From contig JAFDDT010000032.1 of assembly GCA_019310725.1 (NCBI GenBank), positions 1-34,475 on the forward strand: a DNA stretch of 34,475 nucleotides, given 5' to 3'. Positions 24,973 through 32,669 of this stretch are shown here, one piece after another. The notes below the pieces were generated by a model. That model was given only the letters and a program-made list of their open reading frames with translations. It made no database searches and was not told the DNA's origin. The translations under genes and the position numbers were made by a program. Within the stretch, counting starts at the first letter, position 1, and every line of letters begins with the position of its first letter. The DNA comes from Deltaproteobacteria bacterium (lineage in GTDB: Bacteria; Desulfobacterota; DSM-4660; Desulfatiglandales; B25-G16).

Positions 24973-27210
24973 ATGCTAGCATCCTTATTGAAAGCGATTA
25001 TTGGTAATCAGGTTGAGAGAGGCCTTTCTGGTATCATAGTGGGGATTTTTGCTTTGGTATGTATGGTCTTTATAGACTCTCCGGTGGTGGAGGGTCGCAC
25101 TCTGCTTAGAGGTGAATTACTGCCGTGGCATATTACCGCAAATACGATAAGTGCCTCGGCAGACACAAATGTTATCACAGCAGAGGGAGAGGTGGTTGTT
25201 TCCAGGGGAGACCAAACTCTGAGGGCAGACAGGATCGTCTATAATAAGGAGTCTGGGTTGCTCAGCGCAGAGGGCAATGTTGAACTGTTAACAGCGGGTG
25301 ATATTCTCAGGTGCGATAAAGGATTATTTAATCTCAAGGATAAGACAGGCTACATACTGAACGGGAGTCTTTTCCTGAGAACCAATCACTTTTATGTTAG
25401 GGGAAAAGAGATAAGAAAGACAGGCCCTGAGACTTATAGTATAAAAGGGTGCAAGATTACCTCGTGCGACGGAGAAGCCCCTGACTGGTCCATTACCGGA
25501 TCAGAAGTGGAGGTCACCCTTGAAGGTTACGGTACTGTCAAGCACGCAGCGTTTTTTGTGCGGCATATCCCTCTTCTGTATTTCCCCTACATTATCTTTC
25601 CAGCCAAAACAAAGAGGCAGACAGGCGTTCTTGTGCCAAGCGCAGGCTACTCTCAGAGGGATGGATTTGAGATCGAAATCCCCATATTTTGGGCCATATC
25701 TGATCAAACTGACGCCACCTTTTACGAGCGCTATATAGAAAAACGGGGTCTCATGCAGGGACTCGAGTTTCGGTATGTCACCGGTGTCGACTCTAAGGGG
25801 ATGTTTTTGTTTGATATCCTTTCCGATAAAAAAGAGCAAAAGGATCTATACAACGAAGATGATCTCAAGATTAGCCCCTTTTCCAGGACTAACCAAACAC
25901 GATACTGGCTGAGAGCACGTTCTGACCAGCAACTCCCCTATGATATAGGTGTGAAGCTAGATGTAGATTTCGTCAGCGATTATGATTACTCGAGAGAATT
26001 TAAGGAACCTTCTCTGGGTCCTGAATACATGGTGAGGCTGGATGAAGAATTCGGTAGACCCCTCACAGAGGCTGAGTCACCTTACAGACCTTCGGCCTTA
26101 CTGATTACGAGAAATTTCCAGGATTACTCTATTCAGGCTTCGAGCACTTATTACGAGGACCCAAAGCGCCCCCAAGAAAATACAACTCCCCAACCTCTGG
26201 CGGACCTGGGGTTCACCATTCTTCCAAAAAAGATCTATAGTCTCCCCTTTTACTTCTCCCTTGAGTCTGGCTATGGTTATATTTACAGGGATACGGGGCC
26301 TAAGGGACAGAGAGTGGCTCTTGCTCCCTCTCTCAGTTATCCCATATGGTCTATTCCTTACGTAGCTCTGGAACCATCGGTCACATATTTTGTCACATAC
26401 CAGTGGCTTGAGGAATATCAGGGTTATAAGGGTCAGCAGACAAAGGATGCATACGAACTGGGCCTCCGGTTACACACGACAATAGAAAAGATTTTTCATA
26501 TCAAGCAGGGAAACATAAAGAGGCTCAAACACAAGTTTCAACCGGTGCTCTCATATACCCTGAGGCCATATCCGGATAAGGAAGAGTATACCCCTTGGTT
26601 TGAGCCGGTGGATGTGTTGGATAGACTCAACGTGATTTCCCTTTCTCTTGACAATTACCTTGATGCGCGCAGGGAAGACGAAAAAGGCAGGCACTGGTTC
26701 TCGCAGGTTGCACGTCTCTGCCTTACTCAAGGCTACGACCTTGATGAGGCCAGAAGGGAGACGATGCCCGGTGAAGAACGGAAGCCTTTTGACCCTCTGC
26801 AAGCAGCGCTGAGTTTAAACCCCTATCCAGCACTTGACCTCTCTGCTCGTGCTGACTGGGATCACTATAACCATTATGTCTCATCCGGGAGTGTTACCCT
26901 GGATCTGGCCGTTGAAAGGGGTGCGAATAAACAGGATAGATACAGGATAGATTATGAGTATATCAGGGATTATTCCAAAAGTCTGAGTTACGATGCGGCA
27001 ATAAACCTGCTGTATGGTTTCTCCGTTGGAGCAAGCGGGAAAAGGGATCTCACCATCAAGTACGATATTAAGAATAGCTATTGGATAGATTACCAGTCTC
27101 AGTGCTGGGGCATAAGGCTCCTCTATGAGAATCTGGAGAAAGACAAAAGGATAATGCTTGCCTTTAGACTATTGGGTTTCAGGAAACTAGGTGATCTCAA
27201 GGTGTATTAA
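24973..27210 (+). CDS. lptD: LPS-assembly outer-membrane protein LptD
   Basis: Inserts lipopolysaccharide into the outer leaflet with LptE. About 745 residues from the ATG at 24973: an N-terminal signal region (GIIVGIFALVCMVFIDSPVV), then the OstA/LptA-like periplasmic jelly-roll (about 45-175; ITAEGEVVVSRGDQTLRADR and LLSAEGNVELL). The conserved KGCKITSCDGEAPDWSI cysteine block and the barrel entry PLLYFPYIIFPAKTKRQTG VLVPSAGYS follow. A long beta-rich C-terminal domain (LptD superfamily) contains PVLSYTLRPYP and SLDNYLDAR. The frame is open back to 24853, but that part covers a palindromic repeat and gives no signal peptide at the N-terminus, so the later ATG is preferred. No strong ribosome binding site is visible. 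Confidence 0.9.
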   Translation: MLASLLKAIIGNQVERGLSGIIVGIFALVCMVFIDSPVVEGRTLLRGELLPWHITANTISASADTNVITAEGEVVVSRGDQTLRADRIVYNKESGLLSAEGNVELLTAGDILRCDKGLFNLKDKTGYILNGSLFLRTNHFYVRGKEIRKTGPETYSIKGCKITSCDGEAPDWSITGSEVEVTLEGYGTVKHAAFFVRHIPLLYFPYIIFPAKTKRQTGVLVPSAGYSQRDGFEIEIPIFWAISDQTDATFYERYIEKRGLMQGLEFRYVTGVDSKGMFLFDILSDKKEQKDLYNEDDLKISPFSRTNQTRYWLRARSDQQLPYDIGVKLDVDFVSDYDYSREFKEPSLGPEYMVRLDEEFGRPLTEAESPYRPSALLITRNFQDYSIQASSTYYEDPKRPQENTTPQPLADLGFTILPKKIYSLPFYFSLESGYGYIYRDTGPKGQRVALAPSLSYPIWSIPYVALEPSVTYFVTYQWLEEYQGYKGQQTKDAYELGLRLHTTIEKIFHIKQGNIKRLKHKFQPVLSYTLRPYPDKEEYTPWFEPVDVLDRLNVISLSLDNYLDARREDEKGRHWFSQVARLCLTQGYDLDEARRETMPGEERKPFDPLQAALSLNPYPALDLSARADWDHYNHYVSSGSVTLDLAVERGANKQDRYRIDYEYIRDYSKSLSYDAAINLLYGFSVGASGKRDLTIKYDIKNSYWIDYQSQCWGIRLLYENLEKDKRIMLAFRLLGFRKLGDLKVY

Positions 27211-27992
27211 GGGGCTTTTTCCATGGGCGGCCTAAAGTATAACAAGAACAAACCACTGATACCCATCAACACAGAGAGAATCTGGCCCATGGTCAAAAAA
27301 GAAAAGACAAACCCAAGCTGTGGATCTGGTTCGCGGGAAAACTCTACAGAGAACCTCAAGATACCATAAAGGATAAGAAATAGGCAAAAGAGTGTTCCTT
27401 TTTTGAAAGAAAAATCCTTTAACCACCACAGGATTGAAAAAAGGAGAACCCCTTCAAGGAAAAACTCGTACAGTTGGGAGGGATGCCTTGGAAGAGCACC
27501 ACCTGAGGGGAAAACCATCCCCCAGGGAACTCTGGTTACCCTGCCATAGAGTTCGGCATTAATAAAGTTACCAAGTCTGCCGAGGCCCAAACCGATAGGA
27601 ACTGTTACAGCAACAAGATCAGCCAATCGCCAGAAATCGGTTTCCCGTGTTCTTGCGTAAATGAGGCCCGAGAGGATAATACCAATTAGCCCGCCGTGAA
27701 AAGACATGCCCCCTTCCCATATGGAAAAGAGTTTTAATGGATGGCTTATGTACAAGGGGAGATTGTAAAAGATGGCATAACCAAGGCGGGCGCCAATGAT
27801 AAGGCCAATTATAAGAAACAAGAAGAGGTCATTTACTACATTGATATCGATGCCGAGATTTTTTTTTCTGATTTGATATTTCACCAGAAGATAGGAGGCC
27901 AGGAACCCAAGGATATACATAACCCCATACCAGCGTATTTGAATGGGACCCAGGGCGACTATTGTTGGGTTTATGGATGGATAGGTCAACAT
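27207..27992 (-). CDS. lgt: Prolipoprotein diacylglyceryl transferase
   Basis: Transfers diacylglycerol from phosphatidylglycerol to the lipobox cysteine of prolipoproteins in the inner membrane. The 261 residues are polytopic, with about seven hydrophobic segments. Diagnostic motifs are IQIRWYGVMYILGF near the N-terminus, the Lgt signature GRLGNFINAELYGRVT, FPSGGALPRHPSQLYEFFLEG (His and the PSQLYE motif) and FREPDPQLG-like sequence (SREPDPQLGFV). It converges on lptD with a 4-bp overlap, so there is no space for a terminator between them. The ribosome binding site is weak. Confidence 0.95.
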   Translation of the reverse strand: MLTYPSINPTIVALGPIQIRWYGVMYILGFLASYLLVKYQIRKKNLGIDINVVNDLFLFLIIGLIIGARLGYAIFYNLPLYISHPLKLFSIWEGGMSFHGGLIGIILSGLIYARTRETDFWRLADLVAVTVPIGLGLGRLGNFINAELYGRVTRVPWGMVFPSGGALPRHPSQLYEFFLEGVLLFSILWWLKDFSFKKGTLFCLFLILYGILRFSVEFSREPDPQLGFVFSFLTMGQILSVLMGISGLFLLYFRPPMEKAP

Positions 27993-28329
27993 CTGTGTTT
28001 CAAGATATCATAATCAGATACAGAAAAAAATTTAAAAAGTAGCTTAGTCGATATATTCTTAGATAGATTTATGGAACTTCCCAATGAGTTGAGGTAGATT
28101 ATATTTGTGACCAATCACTGGATTCTTGCTTTCGCGGGAATGACATATACTTGCACTCAATCGTCATACCCGCGAATGCGGGTACCCAGACGTTAAAAAA
28201 CTTTTTACGAATTTATCAATTTTAGCTCACTTTAGGCACTTTTGTAGCCTCTCCGCTTATACGGAATAGGTATCCTGACGTCAAATACTTCATAGAATAT
28301 ACGGATTAGAGCACCGAGGTTCAGGTTTG
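27993..28329. other. Intergenic region between lgt and rlmD with palindromes
   Basis: No gene is supported. It separates divergent genes and should hold promoters for both, but I could not fix a convincing pair of boxes. A palindromic element spans 28118-28189 and a half-copy of the ACTTTTTACGA repeat lies at 28200-28218. Confidence 0.5.
28118..28189. repeat. Palindromic element of the CGGGAATGAC type
   Basis: TTCGCGGGAATGAC (28131-28144) pairs with GTCATACCCGCGAA (28163-28176) with a single mismatch, flanked by CTGG and CCAG. Such GTCATTCCCGCGAA palindromes are a common dispersed class in bacterial genomes. Confidence 0.8.
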
Positions 28330-29721
28330 ATGAATATCAGAAGAGGAGATACCGTAGAATTGACCATAGAAAAGATGGTGTATGGCGGCCGGGCACTCGC
28401 CTATCATAATGGTGTGGCGATTTTTGTGGATCATGCTGTCCCGGGTGACAAGGTTGCTGCAAGGGTTACCAGAGTCAAAAAAAACTTTGCCGAGGCGCGG
28501 CTTCTGGAGGTTTTGGAGGTCTCACCGCATAGAGCCATTGCCCCCTGTCCATATAACGATTACTGTGGTGGTTGTAACTGGCAACTTATTGACTATGAGA
28601 AACAGTTGGAATACAAACATGCCTTTGTTGAAGACTCACTTTACCATATCGGCAAGGTGGCTGATGTTCCTATACATCCTATTTTGCCGTGTCCGCAGAT
28701 ATTTGGATACAGAAACAAGATGGAATTCTCCTTTTCAGATAGAAGATGGCTTTTGCCTACAGACAAAGATTGCAAAGAAGACGATCGGCATTTCGCACTC
28801 GGCCTTCACGTACCAGGAATTTTTGATAAGATCATTGATCTTGAGGGGTGCCTCCTCCAGAAGGACAAGGGGAATGAAATATTGCGGGAGGTTAAGGAAT
28901 ACGTAAAGGGGAGCGAACTGCCGGTCTATGGATTGAAGAGTCACCAGGGGTTTTGGCGTTACCTCGTGTTACGACACTCCCACTACTTTGATGAATGGAT
29001 GGTGAATTTAGTGACGAGTGAGGAGAGGGATGCCGCACTTCAGCCCTTGATACCAATCCTGAGGGATCGATTCAAGGAAATCACTTCGCTCGTAAATAAT
29101 ATCAACACAAGAAGAGGGGGCACAGCTGTTGGTGAGTGGGAAAGAATTCTTGCAGGAAGGAGGACTATTCGGGACAAGATAGGGGAGCTTACCTTTGAGA
29201 TCTCGGCACATTCCTTTTTCCAGACGAATACCGCCATGGCAGAGAAGCTGTATCAGCGAGTAAAAGACTTTGCTTCTCTAACAGGGAAAGAGACTGTTTT
29301 TGATCTCTATTGCGGGATTGGGACTGTTTCCCTGTTTCTGGCATCCTTGGCCTCAAAGATAATTGGTATAGACATATCCGATAGCGCAACAGAAGATGCA
29401 AAGAGGAACTGCCAGTTGAACGGGGTTGAAAACTGTGAATTCCTTTGCGGAGATGTTAAAGCACTGTTGTCCCAGGTAAGTATTCATCCAGATCTATTAA
29501 TCACTGATCCACCAAGGGCAGGGATGCATAAGAAGGTCATAGACCAGATCAATCAACTGCTGCCTGATAGGATTATCTACATCTCCTGTAATCCTTCAAC
29601 ATTGGCCAGAGATGTTGCGTTGTTGGGAGAGCGGTATCGGGTAGAGGAGGTCCATCCCCTTGACCTTTTTCCAAACACCCATCATGTTGAATCTGTGGCA
29701 AGACTGGAGAGGAGCTCATAG
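28330..29721 (+). CDS. rlmD: 23S rRNA (uracil-5-)-methyltransferase, RlmD/RumA type
   Basis: SAM-dependent C5 methylation of uracil in rRNA. The 463 residues carry an N-terminal TRAM RNA-binding domain (about 1-60, GDTVELTIEKMVYGGRALAY). An Fe-S cluster motif CPYNDYCGGC (CX5CX2C) follows, then the Rossmann methyltransferase core DLYCGIGTVSLFLA, ITDPPRAGMHKKVID and the catalytic-cysteine motif YISCNPSTLARD, ending DLFPNTHHVESVA. These define the TrmA/RumA family, and the TRAM plus Fe-S layout favours RlmD/RlmC over TrmA. The exact target uridine cannot be fixed from sequence. The ATG at 28330 is preferred over the TTG one codon earlier. Confidence 0.92.
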   Translation: MNIRRGDTVELTIEKMVYGGRALAYHNGVAIFVDHAVPGDKVAARVTRVKKNFAEARLLEVLEVSPHRAIAPCPYNDYCGGCNWQLIDYEKQLEYKHAFVEDSLYHIGKVADVPIHPILPCPQIFGYRNKMEFSFSDRRWLLPTDKDCKEDDRHFALGLHVPGIFDKIIDLEGCLLQKDKGNEILREVKEYVKGSELPVYGLKSHQGFWRYLVLRHSHYFDEWMVNLVTSEERDAALQPLIPILRDRFKEITSLVNNINTRRGGTAVGEWERILAGRRTIRDKIGELTFEISAHSFFQTNTAMAEKLYQRVKDFASLTGKETVFDLYCGIGTVSLFLASLASKIIGIDISDSATEDAKRNCQLNGVENCEFLCGDVKALLSQVSIHPDLLITDPPRAGMHKKVIDQINQLLPDRIIYISCNPSTLARDVALLGERYRVEEVHPLDLFPNTHHVESVARLERSS

Positions 29722-29734
29722 GAGAATAAAAATA

Positions 29735-29762
29735 TTGACAATTGCCTGGTCACATATATAAT
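29735..29762 (+). promoter_or_regulatory. Near-consensus sigma70 promoter upstream of rpsU
   Basis: TTGACA (29735-29740) and TATAAT (29757-29762) match both consensus hexamers exactly with a 16-bp spacer. It begins 13 nt after the rlmD stop, and the next gene downstream is rpsU, about 280 nt away. A transcript from here would start near 29769. Confidence 0.7.
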
Positions 29763-29805
29763 CCAGATAACGCCTTGTGGTAACTTCTCAATAAGTTCGA
29801 GTTCT

Positions 29806-29879
29806 GTCATTGCGAGCAAAGCGAAGCAATCTCCAATATCGCAATGAGATTGCCACGTCGCTCCGCTCCTCGCAATGAC
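29806..29879. repeat. Palindromic element of the GTCATTGCGAG type
   Basis: GTCATTGCGAG (29806-29816) pairs perfectly with CTCGCAATGAC (29869-29879). An inner pair, GCAATCTC (29826) and GAGATTGC (29846), nests within it. It is a known widespread class of dispersed palindrome and lies between the predicted promoter and rpsU. Confidence 0.85.
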
Positions 29880-30042
29880 CGCAAATGTAAACGGCAAGGA
29901 ATCAGCCGAACTTTTTGAGAAGTTACTGGAGAAGATGCTGTTTCAATCCACATATGCTCTAAAAAGGGGAGGTGATTTTTTAAAGAGGCTAAGAACTTGG
30001 AAGGGAAATCGATCCGGGTTCCTAGTTGCTTGAATCTATTTT

Positions 30043-30228
30043 ATGAAAGTAATTGTATATGATAATCAGATAGAAAAGGCTATCAGAGATCTTAAGAGGA
30101 AGCTTTCAAAGGAGGGTTTCTACTCGGAGATAAAGGAAAGAAGGTTTTACGATAAGCCAAGCGTTCAAAAGAAAAAGAAGCAGGCAAAAGCTGCCAAGAG
30201 ACTCCGAAAGAAGGCAAGAAGGTTTTAA
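30043..30228 (+). CDS. rpsU: 30S ribosomal protein bS21
   Basis: A small basic ribosomal protein of 61 residues at the mRNA exit side of the 30S subunit. The start MKVIVYDNQIEKAIRDLKRK and the body KEGFYSEIKERRFYDKPSVQ are typical of bS21. The Lys/Arg-rich tail (KKKKQAKAAKRLRKKARRF) is normal for it. No Shine-Dalgarno-like sequence is visible in the 20 nt before the ATG, which is curious for a protein that sits near the anti-SD. It is probably transcribed from the promoter at 29735. Confidence 0.95.
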   Translation: MKVIVYDNQIEKAIRDLKRKLSKEGFYSEIKERRFYDKPSVQKKKKQAKAAKRLRKKARRF

Positions 30229-30348
30229 CCTTACTGTTCCTCATTTTGGTTATCTAACAGGCCCGGTGTTTATTGTCTTACATCATTAAGCCAGCAGAAA
30301 TAATGCTGTAAGTTAATCTCGAGACCGTGGCTTTGGATCTTTGATGTG

Positions 30349-30629
30349 CCATTGGTGGTACCGAAAAATGGTTCAAAAGGGAATCCCGTCAAATGCGGGA
30401 ACGGTCCCGCCGCTGTAGCCCCGCCCTTTTCCTGTGTGATAAGAAGAGGGAACCCTTTTAGCATGCATTGACCACTGTCGGGCATTCAATTCCGTGTTTT
30501 TATTGCATTTGCTGGAGTATGGCTACCCTTTTTATCAGTGAGGTGGCAATTGAAAAGTAAAAGGGGAGCTGAGTGCCGGATGGGAAGGTCGCTAAAAGGG
30601 CGGGGGAGTCAGAAGACCTGCCACCATGG
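30349..30629 (+). ncRNA. Cobalamin riboswitch aptamer with extended peripheral arm
   Basis: Senses adenosyl- or other cobalamin and controls the downstream B12 import genes. P1 is formed by CCATTGGTGG (30349-30358) and CCACCATGG (30621-30629) with one bulged T. The conserved core AAAAGGGAATCCCG... continues to ACGGTCCCGCCGCTGTAG (30400-30417). ACCACTG is at 30471-30477, GGGAAGG at 30582-30588, and the B12 box AGTCAGAAGACCTGCC ends at 30622 (consensus AGCCAGGAGACCTGCC). About 100 nt lie between CCACTG and GGGAAGG, far more than in typical members. They contain pairs such as TTCAATT (30485) with AATTGAA (30548). The short minus-strand frame over this region is not a gene. Confidence 0.92.
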
Positions 30630-30656
30630 TGATGCTCCGCCGGCATGAGTCGGTTG

Positions 30657-30691
30657 TTTAAGGATCAAGGAAGCAGGGTGCAGTCCTTAAA
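30657..30691 (+). promoter_or_regulatory. Candidate antiterminator of the cobalamin riboswitch
   Basis: TTTAAGGA (30657-30664), just after P1, is the perfect complement of TCCTTAAA (30684-30691), the left arm of the following terminator. Forming this 8-bp helix would prevent the terminator and allow transcription into btuF. How the aptamer controls access to TTTAAGGA is inferred. Confidence 0.65.
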
Positions 30692-30717
30692 TCCATCTGG
30701 ATTTAAGGATTTTTTTT
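30684..30717 (+). terminator. Intrinsic terminator of the cobalamin riboswitch
   Basis: A perfect 11-bp stem, TCCTTAAATCC (30684-30694) with GGATTTAAGGA (30699-30709), closes a four-base loop and is followed by eight T residues. It lies between the aptamer and btuF, so it is a transcription attenuator. Confidence 0.93.
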
Positions 30718-30748
30718 GAAATGAGCATGGCAAAGACAGGGGCATACC

Positions 30749-31648
30749 GTGATAACGAGGTTCTGTCTTAGAATTGTATTGGTTGGAGTCTTTCTCTCTT
30801 CACCTCTATCCTCGCATGCAGGTGTGTTCCATGATTCTCTAGGTCGCGCGGTGATCTTATCCTCTGCCCCCATGCGCATCATTTCTTTAGCACCGAGTAT
30901 CACAGAGATGATCTATTTCCTTGGATTAGGCGATAGGCTTGTGGGTGTTACCCGATTTAGCACTTTCCCCAGAGAGGCCCAAGGCAAACCAAAGGTGGGT
31001 ATCTATACGAATATAAATATCGAGAAGGTAATAAGTCTCAATCCTGATCTTGTTATTGGCACTATGGATGGAAACAGGAGAGAGGATGTCGAGATGTTGG
31101 AGGGAGTCGATATACCCGTTTATGTTATTAACCCTCGAACGGTGGGCCAGGTCCTCGATACCCTGGAGCGATTAGGAGAGATATGCGGTGTAACCGATAG
31201 GTCAGAAAGGCTCGTCCTTTCTTTGAGAGAGCGCGTCTTGAGGGTTGAGAGAGCAGTACGCAACAGAGAGAAACCCTTGGTGCTCTTGGTGATAAACGTG
31301 AGGCCCCTTATGAGTGTAAACTGCAACACAATACACCATAACATCATTCAGCTGGCTGGGGGGAGAAACATGACCGGAGATCAGCCAATTACCTATCCCA
31401 AACTGAACATAGAGGAGGTAATAAGAAAAGGACCGGATGTGATTATTATCTCATCTATGGAAAGGGGAAAGGAGTTTGACAAGGCCAAGCAGGAGTGGTT
31501 TCGATGGTCTACGGTACCAGCTGTGAGCAAAGGCAAGGTGTATCTTATCGATTCTGACCTGATAGACCGGCCAGCTCCGAGAATCGTCAGTGGCTTAGAA
31601 GAGATGGCCAGATTACTGCACCCAGGGGTAGTATGGGATGAGAGGTAG
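30749..31648 (+). CDS. btuF: Cobalamin ABC transporter substrate-binding protein BtuF
   Basis: Periplasmic binding protein that delivers vitamin B12 to BtuCD. The 299 residues start with a signal peptide (CLRIVLVGVFLSSPLSSHA). A class III periplasmic binding fold follows: RIISLAPSITEMIYFLGLGD, LVGVTRFSTFP, VISLNPDLVIGTM, VYVINPRTVGQVLDTLERLG and the C-terminal IEEVIRKGPDVIIISS. These are typical of the BtuF/FecB/FhuD family, and the cobalamin riboswitch upstream supports B12 over siderophores. The start is GTG with GGGG about seven bases upstream; no in-frame ATG precedes it. It is the first gene of the regulated unit and overlaps btuC by 11 nt. Confidence 0.9.
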   Translation: MITRFCLRIVLVGVFLSSPLSSHAGVFHDSLGRAVILSSAPMRIISLAPSITEMIYFLGLGDRLVGVTRFSTFPREAQGKPKVGIYTNINIEKVISLNPDLVIGTMDGNRREDVEMLEGVDIPVYVINPRTVGQVLDTLERLGEICGVTDRSERLVLSLRERVLRVERAVRNREKPLVLLVINVRPLMSVNCNTIHHNIIQLAGGRNMTGDQPITYPKLNIEEVIRKGPDVIIISSMERGKEFDKAKQEWFRWSTVPAVSKGKVYLIDSDLIDRPAPRIVSGLEEMARLLHPGVVWDER

Positions 31649-32669
31649 CGAGGATCAGGGAATAACTCTTATAAAGGTAATCGTAACCGGGCTCATCTTA
31701 TTAGGGATACTCATTATCATAATCCTGATCTCTTTGAGTCTGGGTCCTGCAAAGGTTTCACTCCGGGATATTCTTGCATGGTCTGTAGGCCACGGAGCGT
31801 TGGATCAACAGGCATGGATGATCATCTACAAAATAAGATTGCCGAGGATCTTGCTGGCTGGCCTGGTTGGTTTTTCTCTCTCTCTTGGCGGGGTTGTATT
31901 CCAGGCCCTCCTGAGAAACCCCCTTGCGGAACCTTTCATACTCGGTATCTCAAGTGGCGCAGCAGTAGGCGCCATCATCGGTATCGTTTTTGGTTTCGGA
32001 TTCCACCTTGGCGTACCCCTTCTCTCATTTACAGGGGCCTTGTTTACTGTTTTGCTGGTAATAGGCATAAGCAGCCGCCAGGGAGGACTGGAATCCGCAA
32101 CATTACTTCTTACCGGCGTGATTGTTAATGCCTTTTTTACAGCAGTGATCATGTTTTTCATTGCCACTACCAGTGACAGCAGGCTTCATTCCATGCTTTT
32201 CTGGCTCTATGGTGACCTTTCCCAGAGCAAATACATTCAGCTCTCGGTAAGCCTTCCGCTTATCCTGATTGTATCCGGTATCATCTATTTCTTCTCGCGT
32301 CACCTTAATCTCATAGTTGGCGGAGAGGATACGGCCTTACAGATGGGCGTGGAGGTGGAACTGGTAAAGTGGGTATCCTTTCTTGGAATATCCCTGATCA
32401 CCGGCGTGGTGATATCTTTTTCCGGAATAATCGGGTTTGTTGGTTTGATAGTGCCGCACCTTATCAGGATGCTTCTCGGTCCCGATCACCGGCTCTTGAT
32501 ACCAGCCTCTGCAATTGGAGGCGCTTGTTTTCTGATAGCTGCGGATACCCTGGCACGGACCATAATATCTCCCAGTGAATTGCCCGTGGGTGTCGTAACT
32601 GCCTTTTTAGGGGCTCCGTTCTTCATATATCTTTTAAAACAGAGAGGCAGCCAGTGGACCCAGAGCTGA
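31638..32669 (+). CDS. btuC: Cobalamin ABC transporter permease BtuC
   Basis: A 343-residue FecCD-family permease with about ten transmembrane helices. Hallmarks: IRLPRILLAGLVGFSLSLGG, VVFQALLRNPLAEPFILGIS, GISSGAAVGAIIG, LLLTGVIVNAFFTAVI, FWLYGDLS, the cytoplasmic coupling region around GVEVELVKWVSFLGISLITG, and IGFVGLIVPHLIRMLLGPDH. FecCD permeases serve B12, heme and siderophores; the riboswitch and BtuF neighbour point to B12. The ATG lies inside the btuF 3' end, so translation is probably coupled. Confidence 0.93.
   Translation: MRGSEDQGITLIKVIVTGLILLGILIIIILISLSLGPAKVSLRDILAWSVGHGALDQQAWMIIYKIRLPRILLAGLVGFSLSLGGVVFQALLRNPLAEPFILGISSGAAVGAIIGIVFGFGFHLGVPLLSFTGALFTVLLVIGISSRQGGLESATLLLTGVIVNAFFTAVIMFFIATTSDSRLHSMLFWLYGDLSQSKYIQLSVSLPLILIVSGIIYFFSRHLNLIVGGEDTALQMGVEVELVKWVSFLGISLITGVVISFSGIIGFVGLIVPHLIRMLLGPDHRLLIPASAIGGACFLIAADTLARTIISPSELPVGVVTAFLGAPFFIYLLKQRGSQWTQS

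Larger units (their letters stand above)
29722..30042. other. Region between rlmD and rpsU: promoter, palindrome, long leader
   Basis: No gene is supported. The region holds a near-consensus promoter immediately after rlmD and a GTCATTGCGAG palindrome in what would be the rpsU 5' leader. The last 150 nt show no clear structure. Confidence 0.6.

Noticed and set aside
30270-30485. 71-codon minus-strand frame
   Set aside because: It is the reverse complement of the cobalamin riboswitch aptamer, whose RNA features explain the conservation.
30721-30771. Possible 16-residue leader peptide starting ATGAGCATGGCA after the riboswitch terminator
   Set aside because: No ribosome binding site or regulatory amino-acid run; it overlaps btuF in another frame and the riboswitch already explains control.
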